Below, piece by piece: positions 18,414 through 25,591 of a DNA stretch of 64,000 bases. The position numbers and the translations under genes are program-made. The stretch is from Phocaeicola plebeius (GTDB taxonomy: Bacteria; Bacteroidota; Bacteroidia; Bacteroidales; Bacteroidaceae), in contig NZ_QSQT01000004.1 of assembly GCF_003437535.1 (NCBI RefSeq), positions 101,540 to 165,539 on the forward strand, given 5' to 3'. The notes under the pieces are model-generated. The model saw nothing but the letters and a program-made list of their open reading frames with translations. It did not search any database and was not told the DNA's origin. Every line of letters begins with the position of its first letter. Position 1 is the first letter of the stretch.

Positions 18414-18953
18414 ATGGAAACAGAAAGACTGATACTCAGACCGTGGCGTGAGGAAGATGCCCTTCCACTCTATAAATATGCCAAAAACCCGGCTGTAGGG
18501 CCGATTGCCGGTTGGCCACCGCACACGTCTGTAGAAAACAGCCGAGAGGTGATACGTGATATTCTTTCAGCACCGGAAACTTATGCGGTAGTGCTGAAAG
18601 AAACCAATGAACCTGTTGGCAGTGTGGGTATTATGTTTGGAGACAGCGTACACAGCGCCGACATGCAGGACGGAGATGCAGAAATTGGTTATTGGATTGG
18701 AGTTCCTTATTGGGGAAAGGGGCTGATTCCGGAAGCCGTCAATCGCCTGTTGAGGCGTTGTTTTGAGGAACTGGAAGTAAAACGAGTGTGGTGCGGTTAT
18801 TATGACGGGAACACCAAATCCCGCCGAGTAATGGATAAATGTGGTTTCAAGTTTCATCATACGGAAGAGGGCAAACCTTCTCCATTGGGTGATGTGCGGA
18901 CAGAACATTTTACTTTGTTGACAAAAGAAGAGTGGGAAAAAATGAATCATTGA
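18414..18953 (+). CDS. GNAT N-acetyltransferase, RimJ/RimL-like
   Basis: 179 residues. Opens with ETERLILRPWREEDA, the usual first strand of RimJ/RimL-type acetyltransferases, and has the acetyl-CoA loop in YWGKGLIPEA with the family helix after it, then KSRRVMDKCGFKF. Substrate unknown (protein N-terminus, small amine or antibiotic are the family options). Eighteen bases after the Cdd1 gene and four before a second GNAT gene. Confidence 0.85.
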   Translation: METERLILRPWREEDALPLYKYAKNPAVGPIAGWPPHTSVENSREVIRDILSAPETYAVVLKETNEPVGSVGIMFGDSVHSADMQDGDAEIGYWIGVPYWGKGLIPEAVNRLLRRCFEELEVKRVWCGYYDGNTKSRRVMDKCGFKFHHTEEGKPSPLGDVRTEHFTLLTKEEWEKMNH

Positions 18954-18957
18954 AACT

Positions 18958-19536
18958 ATGGATAGTGTGGTAGACTATATTATTCGTCCTTTGTATCCAG
19001 AGGAAATCCATTTGTTGAGGGATTTTCTTTATGAAGCGATTTTTATTCCTGAAGGAGTTGAACCTCTGCCAAGGGATGTGGTGGATTTGCCTGAGCTGAA
19101 GCTATATATTCAGGACTTTGGCAAGAAACAAGATGATTGCTGCTTGGTTGTCGAGTATGATGGTAAGGTGGTTGGGGCAGTGTGGACACGTATTATGAAT
19201 GATTATGGTCATGTGGATGATGAAACTCCTTCACTTTCTATTTCTTTATATAAAGAATATCGGAATAAAGGGATGGGCAGACAGTTGATGAAGGAGATGA
19301 TGAAACTGCTGGAAAGTAAAGGCTATCATCATGTTTCTCTTTCCGTTCAAAAGGCTAATTATGCTGTTCGTATGTATTTAAAACTTGGATTTACAATTAT
19401 GAAGGAAACAGAGGAGGAATTTATTATGGTGAGAGATATAACGAAAGAAGCGAGTAATTATCAACGTTTTTTGTCTGGTGAGTATTGTAATAGATTGGAT
19501 TCTGAGGTTTTGAATATGATTATACAGACAAGGTGA
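18958..19536 (+). CDS. GNAT N-acetyltransferase
   Basis: 192 residues. Acetyl-CoA binding motif A is EYRNKGMGRQLMKEM, followed by NYAVRMYLKLGFTI, the typical motif B. Low similarity to its neighbour, so not a recent tandem copy. Substrate unknown. The last 10 codons and the stop lie within a perfect inverted repeat that also covers the start of the next gene. Confidence 0.85.
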   Translation: MDSVVDYIIRPLYPEEIHLLRDFLYEAIFIPEGVEPLPRDVVDLPELKLYIQDFGKKQDDCCLVVEYDGKVVGAVWTRIMNDYGHVDDETPSLSISLYKEYRNKGMGRQLMKEMMKLLESKGYHHVSLSVQKANYAVRMYLKLGFTIMKETEEEFIMVRDITKEASNYQRFLSGEYCNRLDSEVLNMIIQTR

Positions 19537-19567
19537 TATTATCAATGCTTGATAATATCACCTTGTC
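19527..19567. repeat. Perfect 19-bp inverted repeat with 3-base loop over a start codon
   Basis: GACAAGGTGATATTATCAA at 19527-19545, loop TGC, then its exact reverse complement at 19549-19567. It covers the stop of the upstream GNAT gene and the GTG and ATG start options of the next gene. In mRNA it would fold into a long hairpin hiding the start codon. Confidence 0.95.
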
Positions 19568-20504
19568 AGAAGAAGAAAGAACTGCATTGTTTGTTCGCAT
19601 GCTGGGCAAAGTCGGACAACATTCCAGTATTGGTCGAAATTTTACTTGTCAGTGTGGTAAACATATTTTTATTGGTGAAAAAACAATCATCAATGACAAT
19701 TGTACGCTGATGGATGAAAACTATATTTACATTGGTAGTAAAGTTTTGATAGCTCCTCACGTACAGTTTTATACAGCCACTCATCCTGTGTGTTTTGAAG
19801 AGCGTTTTGTGGAGGACTGGAATGAAAACTCTGGAGAATTGTTTTTTAGAACGAAAGCCCTGCCTATTACGGTAGAAGATGAAGTATGGATTGGCGGTGG
19901 AAGTATTGTCCTTGCAGGAGTGACTATTGGTCGGGGAAGTGTAATAGGTGCGGGAAGTGTAGTTACAAAATCTATCCCAGCACATTGGGTTGCTGTGGGC
20001 AATCCGTGTAAAGTCATTAAATGGTTAAAGCCTAACTATAACATTCGTCCGCTTGAAGAAAAAGACATTCTGGAAATGCAGCACTTGTTCCGTTCTACTG
20101 TGCTTAATGTGAATTTAAGGGACTATACAAAAGAAGAGGTAGTAGACTGGGCTTCTTGTGGTGATGACGTATCCCACTGGAAGGACCTTTTGTCCCAAAA
20201 TTATTATATTGGGGCCTTTGATGAACAAGGTAAGATGGCTGGTTTCTCTTCTATGAATAAAGAGGGGTATTTACATTCCATGTTTGTGCACAAGGATATG
20301 CAGGGCAGGGGAGTAGCTACCCTGTTGCTTTCGGAAGTGGAAAAGATGGGCAAAGCGTATGGAGTTGATGAAATTACCTCGGAGGTCAGTCTGACTGCAA
20401 AACCGTTCTTTGAACAAAAGGGCTACAAAGTAGTTAAGTCACAGAAGTGCAGAGCCAATCAGTTGGAACTGACAAATTTCGTCATGTGCAAGCAGATTCT
20501 TTGA
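19545..20504 (+). CDS. Maltose-acetyltransferase-like hexapeptide domain fused to GNAT domain
   Basis: 319 residues from the ATG at 19545 (a GTG at 19533 would overlap the upstream stop). Residues 30-165 are a left-handed beta-helix acetyltransferase of the maltose/galactoside O-acetyltransferase group, with the signature ATHPVCFEER region, VWIGGGSIVLAGVTIGRGSV and HWVAVGNPCKVIKW. The N-terminal helical cap of that family is shortened. Residues 168-319 are a separate GNAT domain (NIRPLEEKD, then HKDMQGRGVATLLLSE). Two unrelated acetyl-CoA enzymes on one chain is unusual; the joint substrate is unknown. Confidence 0.8.
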   Translation: MLDNITLSEEERTALFVRMLGKVGQHSSIGRNFTCQCGKHIFIGEKTIINDNCTLMDENYIYIGSKVLIAPHVQFYTATHPVCFEERFVEDWNENSGELFFRTKALPITVEDEVWIGGGSIVLAGVTIGRGSVIGAGSVVTKSIPAHWVAVGNPCKVIKWLKPNYNIRPLEEKDILEMQHLFRSTVLNVNLRDYTKEEVVDWASCGDDVSHWKDLLSQNYYIGAFDEQGKMAGFSSMNKEGYLHSMFVHKDMQGRGVATLLLSEVEKMGKAYGVDEITSEVSLTAKPFFEQKGYKVVKSQKCRANQLELTNFVMCKQIL

Positions 20505-20525
20505 TTTATCAGACTACTTTTGTGG

Positions 20526-21146
20526 TTACAAGTGTGTTGAGCTTATTTCATGTTGAAGCTTTTCCAAGAACTGGGCAGCATGAGCTCCGTCCATTTGTGT
20601 ATGATGAAACTGAAATGACACGGTCAGGTGTTTTCTGAAAAAACGTTTTTTGAATTTTCCCCATATCAGGAATGGATTATTGAAAATACCGCTGTACATG
20701 CCAACTGCACCGTCTATCTCGTAGTTCACGAGCGCAGAAGTACCAATAACCATGCTTTCCGTTAAATCGTGGTTCTGACAGGTTTCGGCCACTTGTTTGG
20801 TTAGCTGGAGGTAGTTGTGATTAAACTGATTCAGGTCTTCAGAAAAAGGTATGTCGCATGAGCTTACCTCTCCATTCTTGTTTGTTACAATTGTATTAAC
20901 AGCGATTGTATCATATTGAATCAGCTTTTTGCCAACTGGAAGCATATAGAATTCCTTGATGCCGGAAGCTGCTTTACCAATGCACCAGCACATCAGCATG
21001 TTCAGTTTTAGTCCTTTCTTTTTACTGATTCTTACAAGATTAGTTACATCAAGTGTCTTGAAAAATGTGACCATTGGCATAGGGGCCTGCATCCACATTT
21101 TGTATGCGTATGCACGTGTCGTTAAGGCGGGGTTTATTTCTCTCAT
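20526..21146 (-). CDS. Chloramphenicol acetyltransferase-family (CatA-like) protein
   Basis: 206 residues, close to the 210-220 of CAT enzymes. The catalytic motif is FHHTQMDGAH near the C-terminus, with the conserved His and Asp-Gly; TSALVNYEIDG and the trimer-type beta strands fit. Acts by acetyl-CoA transfer to a hydroxyl. Similarity to CAT does not prove drug resistance: many chromosomal CatA-like proteins have unknown substrates. Convergent with the fusion gene, 21 bases apart, with no clear terminator. Confidence 0.85.
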   Translation of the reverse strand: MREINPALTTRAYAYKMWMQAPMPMVTFFKTLDVTNLVRISKKKGLKLNMLMCWCIGKAASGIKEFYMLPVGKKLIQYDTIAVNTIVTNKNGEVSSCDIPFSEDLNQFNHNYLQLTKQVAETCQNHDLTESMVIGTSALVNYEIDGAVGMYSGIFNNPFLIWGKFKKRFFRKHLTVSFQFHHTQMDGAHAAQFLEKLQHEISSTHL

Positions 21147-21172
21147 TTTTGTGTGTACTTTAAATTAGAGCA

Positions 21173-21180
21173 CAAAAATA
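21173..21180 (-). promoter_or_regulatory. -7 box TATTTTTG of the CatA-like gene
   Basis: Exact match on the minus strand, 27 bases upstream of the ATG at 21146. Confidence 0.65.
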
Positions 21181-21217
21181 AAACAGGCCTTTGATTACGG
21201 ATAGAATAAAAGAGACA

Positions 21218-22036
21218 TTATATTGGAGTAGTAAATAAATCGGAATATGGCTCGCATATTTTTATCAGTGATAAGGGGGTATATCTGCTTAATTCCCTGA
21301 ATTCTCTTATGAAATGCGATTGGTCTGAATAACCGCATTGATAGGCTATCTGGGTTTGACTGATATTTTCAGTCTGATTCTGCATAAGCTTAAGGGACTT
21401 CTGAAAACGTACGATTCGTGCATATTCTTTCGGATTCATCCCGACTGTCGTAAAAAATATGCGTTCAAATTGTTTCTTGCTCAGGCAGGCAATAGATGCC
21501 AGTTCTGAGATTGGAGTATTGGGAGTAGAATACATTTGATGAACGACTGCCGCAATCCGGTTTATATCCACTTCACGTTTTGTGGTAAAGTTGGTTCTTA
21601 GTTGTGAGAATAACCATTGTTCGATAAGACTTATACAGAGGTCATTATCGTCACAATCAAAAATTCTCGTCGCAAGACAATTTAATTTCTTGTTCTCCAG
21701 TCCATAACCGGAGACTTCCTGATTGTAGAATACAGAAATGGGAATATTAAGAAAAGCACTCATGGCATAAGGATGAAATACAACTACAATCATTTCGACA
21801 CTATCTTCTGCACTGATATGGGATGAGAAATTCACCTGTCCACTAATAGTCAGTCGATCCTGCTTTGTGTTTAATTCCGGAATATATAAAGCTGATTTCT
21901 TATGAAATATGAGTTGGGGGCAACCGATTGGGAAGGTGTAAGTCTTTATCGGCTGATTACTTTCAAATATCCAATAATATCTGACGTAATCTTGTAATAA
22001 TTGGCATGGCTTGTAAAATTTGAATCCCTCTGTCAT
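21218..22036 (-). CDS. AraC-family transcriptional regulator
   Basis: 272 residues. The N-terminal half (FKFYKPCQLLQDYVRYYWIFES, pattern seen in DUF6597-type sensors, in part) is the ligand or partner domain. The C-terminal 100 residues carry the double helix-turn-helix: ISELASIACLSKKQFERIF and the AraC signature QIAYQCGYSDQSHFIREF. It is transcribed away from the YdeI-like gene and towards the CatA-like gene, so either could be its target. The effector cannot be told from sequence. Confidence 0.88.
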   Translation of the reverse strand: MTEGFKFYKPCQLLQDYVRYYWIFESNQPIKTYTFPIGCPQLIFHKKSALYIPELNTKQDRLTISGQVNFSSHISAEDSVEMIVVVFHPYAMSAFLNIPISVFYNQEVSGYGLENKKLNCLATRIFDCDDNDLCISLIEQWLFSQLRTNFTTKREVDINRIAAVVHQMYSTPNTPISELASIACLSKKQFERIFFTTVGMNPKEYARIVRFQKSLKLMQNQTENISQTQIAYQCGYSDQSHFIREFRELSRYTPLSLIKICEPYSDLFTTPI

Positions 22037-22065
22037 TGCTTTTCGGTATTCAGTTAGACAATGTA

Positions 22066-22073
22066 CAAAAATA
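22066..22073 (-). promoter_or_regulatory. -7 box TATTTTTG of the araC-family gene
   Basis: Exact match, 30 bases upstream of the ATG at 22036. It is back to back with the box of the divergent YdeI-like gene, 15 bases away. Confidence 0.6.
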
Positions 22074-22088
22074 TTGAAGATATTTCGT

Positions 22089-22096
22089 TATTTTTG
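22089..22096 (+). promoter_or_regulatory. -7 box TATTTTTG of the YdeI-like gene
   Basis: Exact match, 69 bases upstream of the ATG at 22165. One regulator bound between the two divergent boxes could control both genes. Confidence 0.55.
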
Positions 22097-22164
22097 AATT
22101 TTGAAAATAATAATTAATCTTGAAAGATAATGAATTTGTAAGGTGCAAATTGAAACAACAAGAG

Positions 22165-22731
22165 ATGGAAATACATAATTTACTGGATGCAAAATCAAGA
22201 GCCGAATTGCGTGAATGGCTCATGCAGAACCATAAAAAGGAAACGGAATGCTGGGTAGTGGTGAAGCGTGGAAGGCCTGTGGATGATGATACGTTCTGGT
22301 ACATTGATGCTGTAGAAGAAGCGCTGTGCTTCGGCTGGATAGACAGCACTACAAAGAAAATGGCGGATGGCGTAACAGCCCAGAAGCTTTGCCCACGAAA
22401 GCCACGAAGTAATTGGTCGGAGCTCAACAAGGAAAGATGTCGCAGAATGGAACGGTTAGGGCTGATGAAAGATGCTGGAAGAGCCGTTCTGCCGGACATG
22501 TCACCGCAAGGTTTTACCATAGATAAGGATATATTGCAAAGATTACAATCCGATTCTGTAGTATGGAATAATTTCTGTCAGTTACCGGATTTATATAAAC
22601 GGGTAAGAATTGATACCATTCAAATCAAGAGGAATCAGCCAAAACTTTTTGAAAGCCGCTTGAATAAGTTTATAGAGAATACACGAAAAGGGCTTCTCTA
22701 TGGGGAATGGAATGATAATGGGAGATTATAA
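22165..22731 (+). CDS. YdeI/OmpD-associated family protein
   Basis: 188 residues from the ATG at 22165; the open frame extends to a TTG at 22120, but the ATG fits better. Family features: RAELREWLMQNHKKETECWVV, then the core DAVEEALCFGWIDSTTKK and PRKPRSNWSELNKER. Members are small cytoplasmic proteins with a DUF1905/YdeI fold, named for an association with OmpD expression; biochemical activity is not known. Divergent from the AraC regulator. Confidence 0.8.
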   Translation: MEIHNLLDAKSRAELREWLMQNHKKETECWVVVKRGRPVDDDTFWYIDAVEEALCFGWIDSTTKKMADGVTAQKLCPRKPRSNWSELNKERCRRMERLGLMKDAGRAVLPDMSPQGFTIDKDILQRLQSDSVVWNNFCQLPDLYKRVRIDTIQIKRNQPKLFESRLNKFIENTRKGLLYGEWNDNGRL

Positions 22732-22766
22732 GAATACAGAAAGTATCAATCTGTCTCTATTTTCAC

Positions 22767-22984
22767 TACCTTTGTGACATAGATACTAAAAATAAAGATT
22801 GTTCAACACTATGAAATGGTAAGTGTGCATAATAATAGTATTCTCAATAAAGGCTATTAATAATATATAGGCTTGTGATATTACTTGGACTACTTGCTGT
22901 TATCTATCTCAAAAACAAGAACTATTAAAAGTTTGAATTTTCTGACTTCGCGTCACCCTTTTAGAGTGATGCGAAGTCAGAAAA
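22767..22984 (+). ncRNA. Candidate small transcript with promoter and long terminal hairpin
   Basis: In the 361-base gap after the YdeI-like gene there is an exact -7 box TACCTTTG at 22767-22774, no gene longer than a few codons, and a 19-base inverted repeat at 22938-22984. A short frame ending at about 22930 would encode a hydrophobic peptide (VILLGLLAVIYLKNKNY) if it started at a GTG. A small RNA or a tiny membrane peptide are both possible; nothing here proves transcription. Confidence 0.3.
22938..22984. repeat. 19-bp hairpin with reversed A/T flanks
   Basis: TTTTCTGACTTCGCGTCAC pairs with GTGATGCGAAGTCAGAAAA (one mismatch). The T run is 5' and the A run 3' on both strands, the opposite of an intrinsic terminator, so its role may be different. 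Confidence 0.7.
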
Positions 22985-23092
22985 CTATCTATCAACGTAT
23001 TGTAAAATTAATGTTTTGATATGATGAGGTCAGGAATTGATTTTAGATTACATGGAATCCTTGTCGGAAAGTGTTGACGGATTAGATTTCAT

Positions 23093-25300
23093 CTAATCCT
23101 CTTTAATACCGTATTGGGCACCGTAAAGCCGCAGTGCGTCATGAACCGCCTTTTCTCCGAATTGTTGTATCATATCTTCCAGGTCGTATTTCAGTGCTTT
23201 ATCGTCATGAGGGGTGAGACACATGACGCGCGACTCCATGTCGCAGTAACCAGGCAGCCTGAGGAACATACCTTGCGTAGACTGGTTGTGCAGTGACCAC
23301 GCCGTTATCGGATATCGGAACGAGGTCGCTTCGCAGAACATATAGGCCATATCCTTGACATTGGAGATGTCCCAGCGGTCGAGTGGCTGATTGAAGCTTT
23401 TCGCTTCGTTGAACATACAGTACATATTCTGTACGTTCGAGACATTCCAATCGTTCAGCGGCTGGTTGAAGCTCGAGGCTTTGGAGAACATCTCGCGCAT
23501 ATCTTGCACATTTGAGACGTCCCAGTCGTTCAGCGGCTGGTTGAAGCTCGACGCTTCGCAGAACATTTCACGCATGTTTTGTACGTTCGAGACATTCCAA
23601 TCGCTCAGAGGTTGGTTAAATGCTGATGCGCGCACGAACATCTCTCTCATATTTGTGACGGCTGATACGTTCCATGCACCGACAGACTGGTTAAAGCTCT
23701 TTGCCATATCGAACATGTAGCACATGTCAGTAACGCTGGAGACATTCCACGAGTTCAGATTCTGATTGAAGGAGAAGGCACGGTAGAACATGTACTTCAT
23801 ACTGTGAACTTTTGAAACGTTCCAGCCATCGAGCGGCTGGTTGAAGTGCTCTGCGCAGGAGAACATGTTGCTCATGTCTGTTACGCTGACCACGTTCCAT
23901 TTCCGTAAAGGCTGGTTAAAGCGTTCGGCTTCGTTGAACATGAAACTCATATCCGTAACAGATGACACGTCCCAGGCTTCAAGTGGCTTATTAAATCTGT
24001 GTGCTCCTTCGAACATGTGGGACATATCCCGTACGTTAGAGACATCCCAGCTGCTTATGTCGTGGTTGAAGTAGATTGCGCTGGCAAACATGTGCTTCAT
24101 CGTTACTATATTTGATGTATCCCATGTCTCGATACCGGCGAAGTTACTGCGTTTAGACTTTCGGAAGAGGCCTTCCATGTCGGTTATCAGAGATGTGTCG
24201 ATATTGGCGAGCGGCATTTTTGCACCCATGTCCAGAAGTTCTATCAGCTCGCGTTTGGAGCGGGGCTTGCACTTCACGTCTCCCACATTGGTGCGGACGG
24301 AACCTATCAGCTCCGGATGGGCCGCTTCAAGTTCGCGCATATATTCCGCGGTGTGTTCGCTGCCGTAGCGTGAGAGTTCCGTGTATACTTCCGCCGGGTG
24401 GAGCTTGTCCAGTTTTTCTTTCAGCCTTGCGCGGCAGTTCTTTTTGGTAGCAAGGTGGAAGCAAAGCGTCAACGTCTTGACGTCGGTGAATTTCGGAGCG
24501 TACAGGAACATATTGCTTATGTCGCAGAACCGCGGTATCAGCCACATATCGAGCGACTGGCTGAAACTGCGTGCGTTTTTAAACATACGTTCGGCATCTT
24601 CTACGCGGCTCACGTTCCAGCGGTCGAGCGGCTGATTGAAGCTTTTTGAACCGTCGAACATGCGTAACATATACCGCACGTTCGAGACGTCCCAATCATT
24701 CAGCGGCTGGTTGAAACAGACCGCCCCCTCAAACATCCCTTCCATCCTTATTACGTTCGATGTATCCCACATGCCGATATTCTGATTAAATTTGGTGCAG
24801 CCGGCGAACATCCACGCCATTTCACGGACTTCCGATGTATCCCATTTGTCGAGCGGCTGGTTAAACTTCTCGGCTTCGCAGAACATACATGAAATTTTTT
24901 GGACCTTTGAGACGTCCCAATCATTAAGCGGCTGATTAAAGCTGCTGCAGCAGCCGAACATCGACTCCATATTTGTTACGGACGATACGTCCCAATCCTC
25001 TAACGGCTGATTAAAATTGCTGCAGCCGCAAAAGATGCATTCCATGTTCGTTACGGACGAAACGTCCCAGTTTCCTATGGGATGGTTGAAATATTTCGCC
25101 CTGAGGAACATTCGCTCCATCGTAGTGACGTGCGATGTGTCCCACGTTTCCAGTCCGTCGAAGTCGGTACGTTTTGAATCGCAGAACAGCCAACTCATAT
25201 CCGTTATTAGAGATGTATCGATGTCGCCGAGGCAAACAGTCTCATTGTTCACTAGCTCCCTCAGTTCTTTCAAACTGCCGGGTTTGTACAGTTTACTCAT
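23093..25300 (-). CDS. DUF285/BspA-like repeat protein, two modules, 19 repeats
   Basis: 735 residues from the ATG at 25300 (the frame runs on to a TTG at 25330). It contains 19 repeats of 25 residues of the form W(D/N)VS-V--M--MF--A--FNQPL--, 8 in the first module and 11 in the second. Each module starts alike (KPGSLKEL/KPRSKREL, then DIDTSLITDM) and ends in a helical cap (EVYTELSRYG / AVHDALRLYG). DUF285 proteins are usually surface proteins, but this one has no signal peptide, lipobox or C-terminal sorting domain, so location is unclear. Possible binding role by analogy with leucine-rich repeats. Confidence 0.85.
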   Translation of the reverse strand: MSKLYKPGSLKELRELVNNETVCLGDIDTSLITDMSWLFCDSKRTDFDGLETWDTSHVTTMERMFLRAKYFNHPIGNWDVSSVTNMECIFCGCSNFNQPLEDWDVSSVTNMESMFGCCSSFNQPLNDWDVSKVQKISCMFCEAEKFNQPLDKWDTSEVREMAWMFAGCTKFNQNIGMWDTSNVIRMEGMFEGAVCFNQPLNDWDVSNVRYMLRMFDGSKSFNQPLDRWNVSRVEDAERMFKNARSFSQSLDMWLIPRFCDISNMFLYAPKFTDVKTLTLCFHLATKKNCRARLKEKLDKLHPAEVYTELSRYGSEHTAEYMRELEAAHPELIGSVRTNVGDVKCKPRSKRELIELLDMGAKMPLANIDTSLITDMEGLFRKSKRSNFAGIETWDTSNIVTMKHMFASAIYFNHDISSWDVSNVRDMSHMFEGAHRFNKPLEAWDVSSVTDMSFMFNEAERFNQPLRKWNVVSVTDMSNMFSCAEHFNQPLDGWNVSKVHSMKYMFYRAFSFNQNLNSWNVSSVTDMCYMFDMAKSFNQSVGAWNVSAVTNMREMFVRASAFNQPLSDWNVSNVQNMREMFCEASSFNQPLNDWDVSNVQDMREMFSKASSFNQPLNDWNVSNVQNMYCMFNEAKSFNQPLDRWDISNVKDMAYMFCEATSFRYPITAWSLHNQSTQGMFLRLPGYCDMESRVMCLTPHDDKALKYDLEDMIQQFGEKAVHDALRLYGAQYGIKED

Positions 25301-25512
25301 AATTATGTTCCATATATTTGTAAATACCAATAGAAAAGTACACCATTGGTTAACTGAACAGTGTACTCATAAAAAGATTTTTAAAGGAAGGAAAGAAAGC
25401 CGAATTAATCAACTGAATAAATTAAATTTGGGGTTTCTTAACTCAAAAGGATTGTCAGGCTATGATTGTGGAAAGATAAGCCTTTTCAGCTAACAATCCA
25501 AAAAGAAAACAC

Positions 25513-25543
25513 AGAGGCCACGACCTTCACGGTCGCAGCCTCT
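25513..25543 (-). terminator. Terminator of the glutamine synthetase operon
   Basis: AGAGGC...GCCTCT stem with inner CGACC/GGTCG pairing and, on the minus strand, a following T-rich stretch. It lies 49 bases after the GSIII stop. The 291-base gap 25301-25591 otherwise holds only an AGTACAC/GTGTACT inverted repeat at 25337-25367 upstream of the DUF285 gene. Confidence 0.7.
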
Positions 25544-25591
25544 TTCTCAAACAACCAATAAGAAATAAGAGATAATCCTTTAGGGGATGGA

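Noticed and set aside
20526..21146. CatA-like gene as a proven chloramphenicol resistance determinant
   Set aside because: Only family membership and catalytic motif are visible; many chromosomal members do not confer resistance.
22938..22984. Hairpin as an intrinsic terminator
   Set aside because: Flanks are T before and A after on both strands, so no U run follows the stem in either direction.
16080..25300. Accessory block as an integrated mobile element
   Set aside because: No integrase, transposase, relaxase, tRNA target or terminal direct repeat was found; only AT-richness and unusual content suggest transfer.
25337..25367. AGTACAC/GTGTACT inverted repeat upstream of the DUF285 gene as another 22-bp array
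   Set aside because: Only one dyad with a 17-base spacer; no repeated phase.
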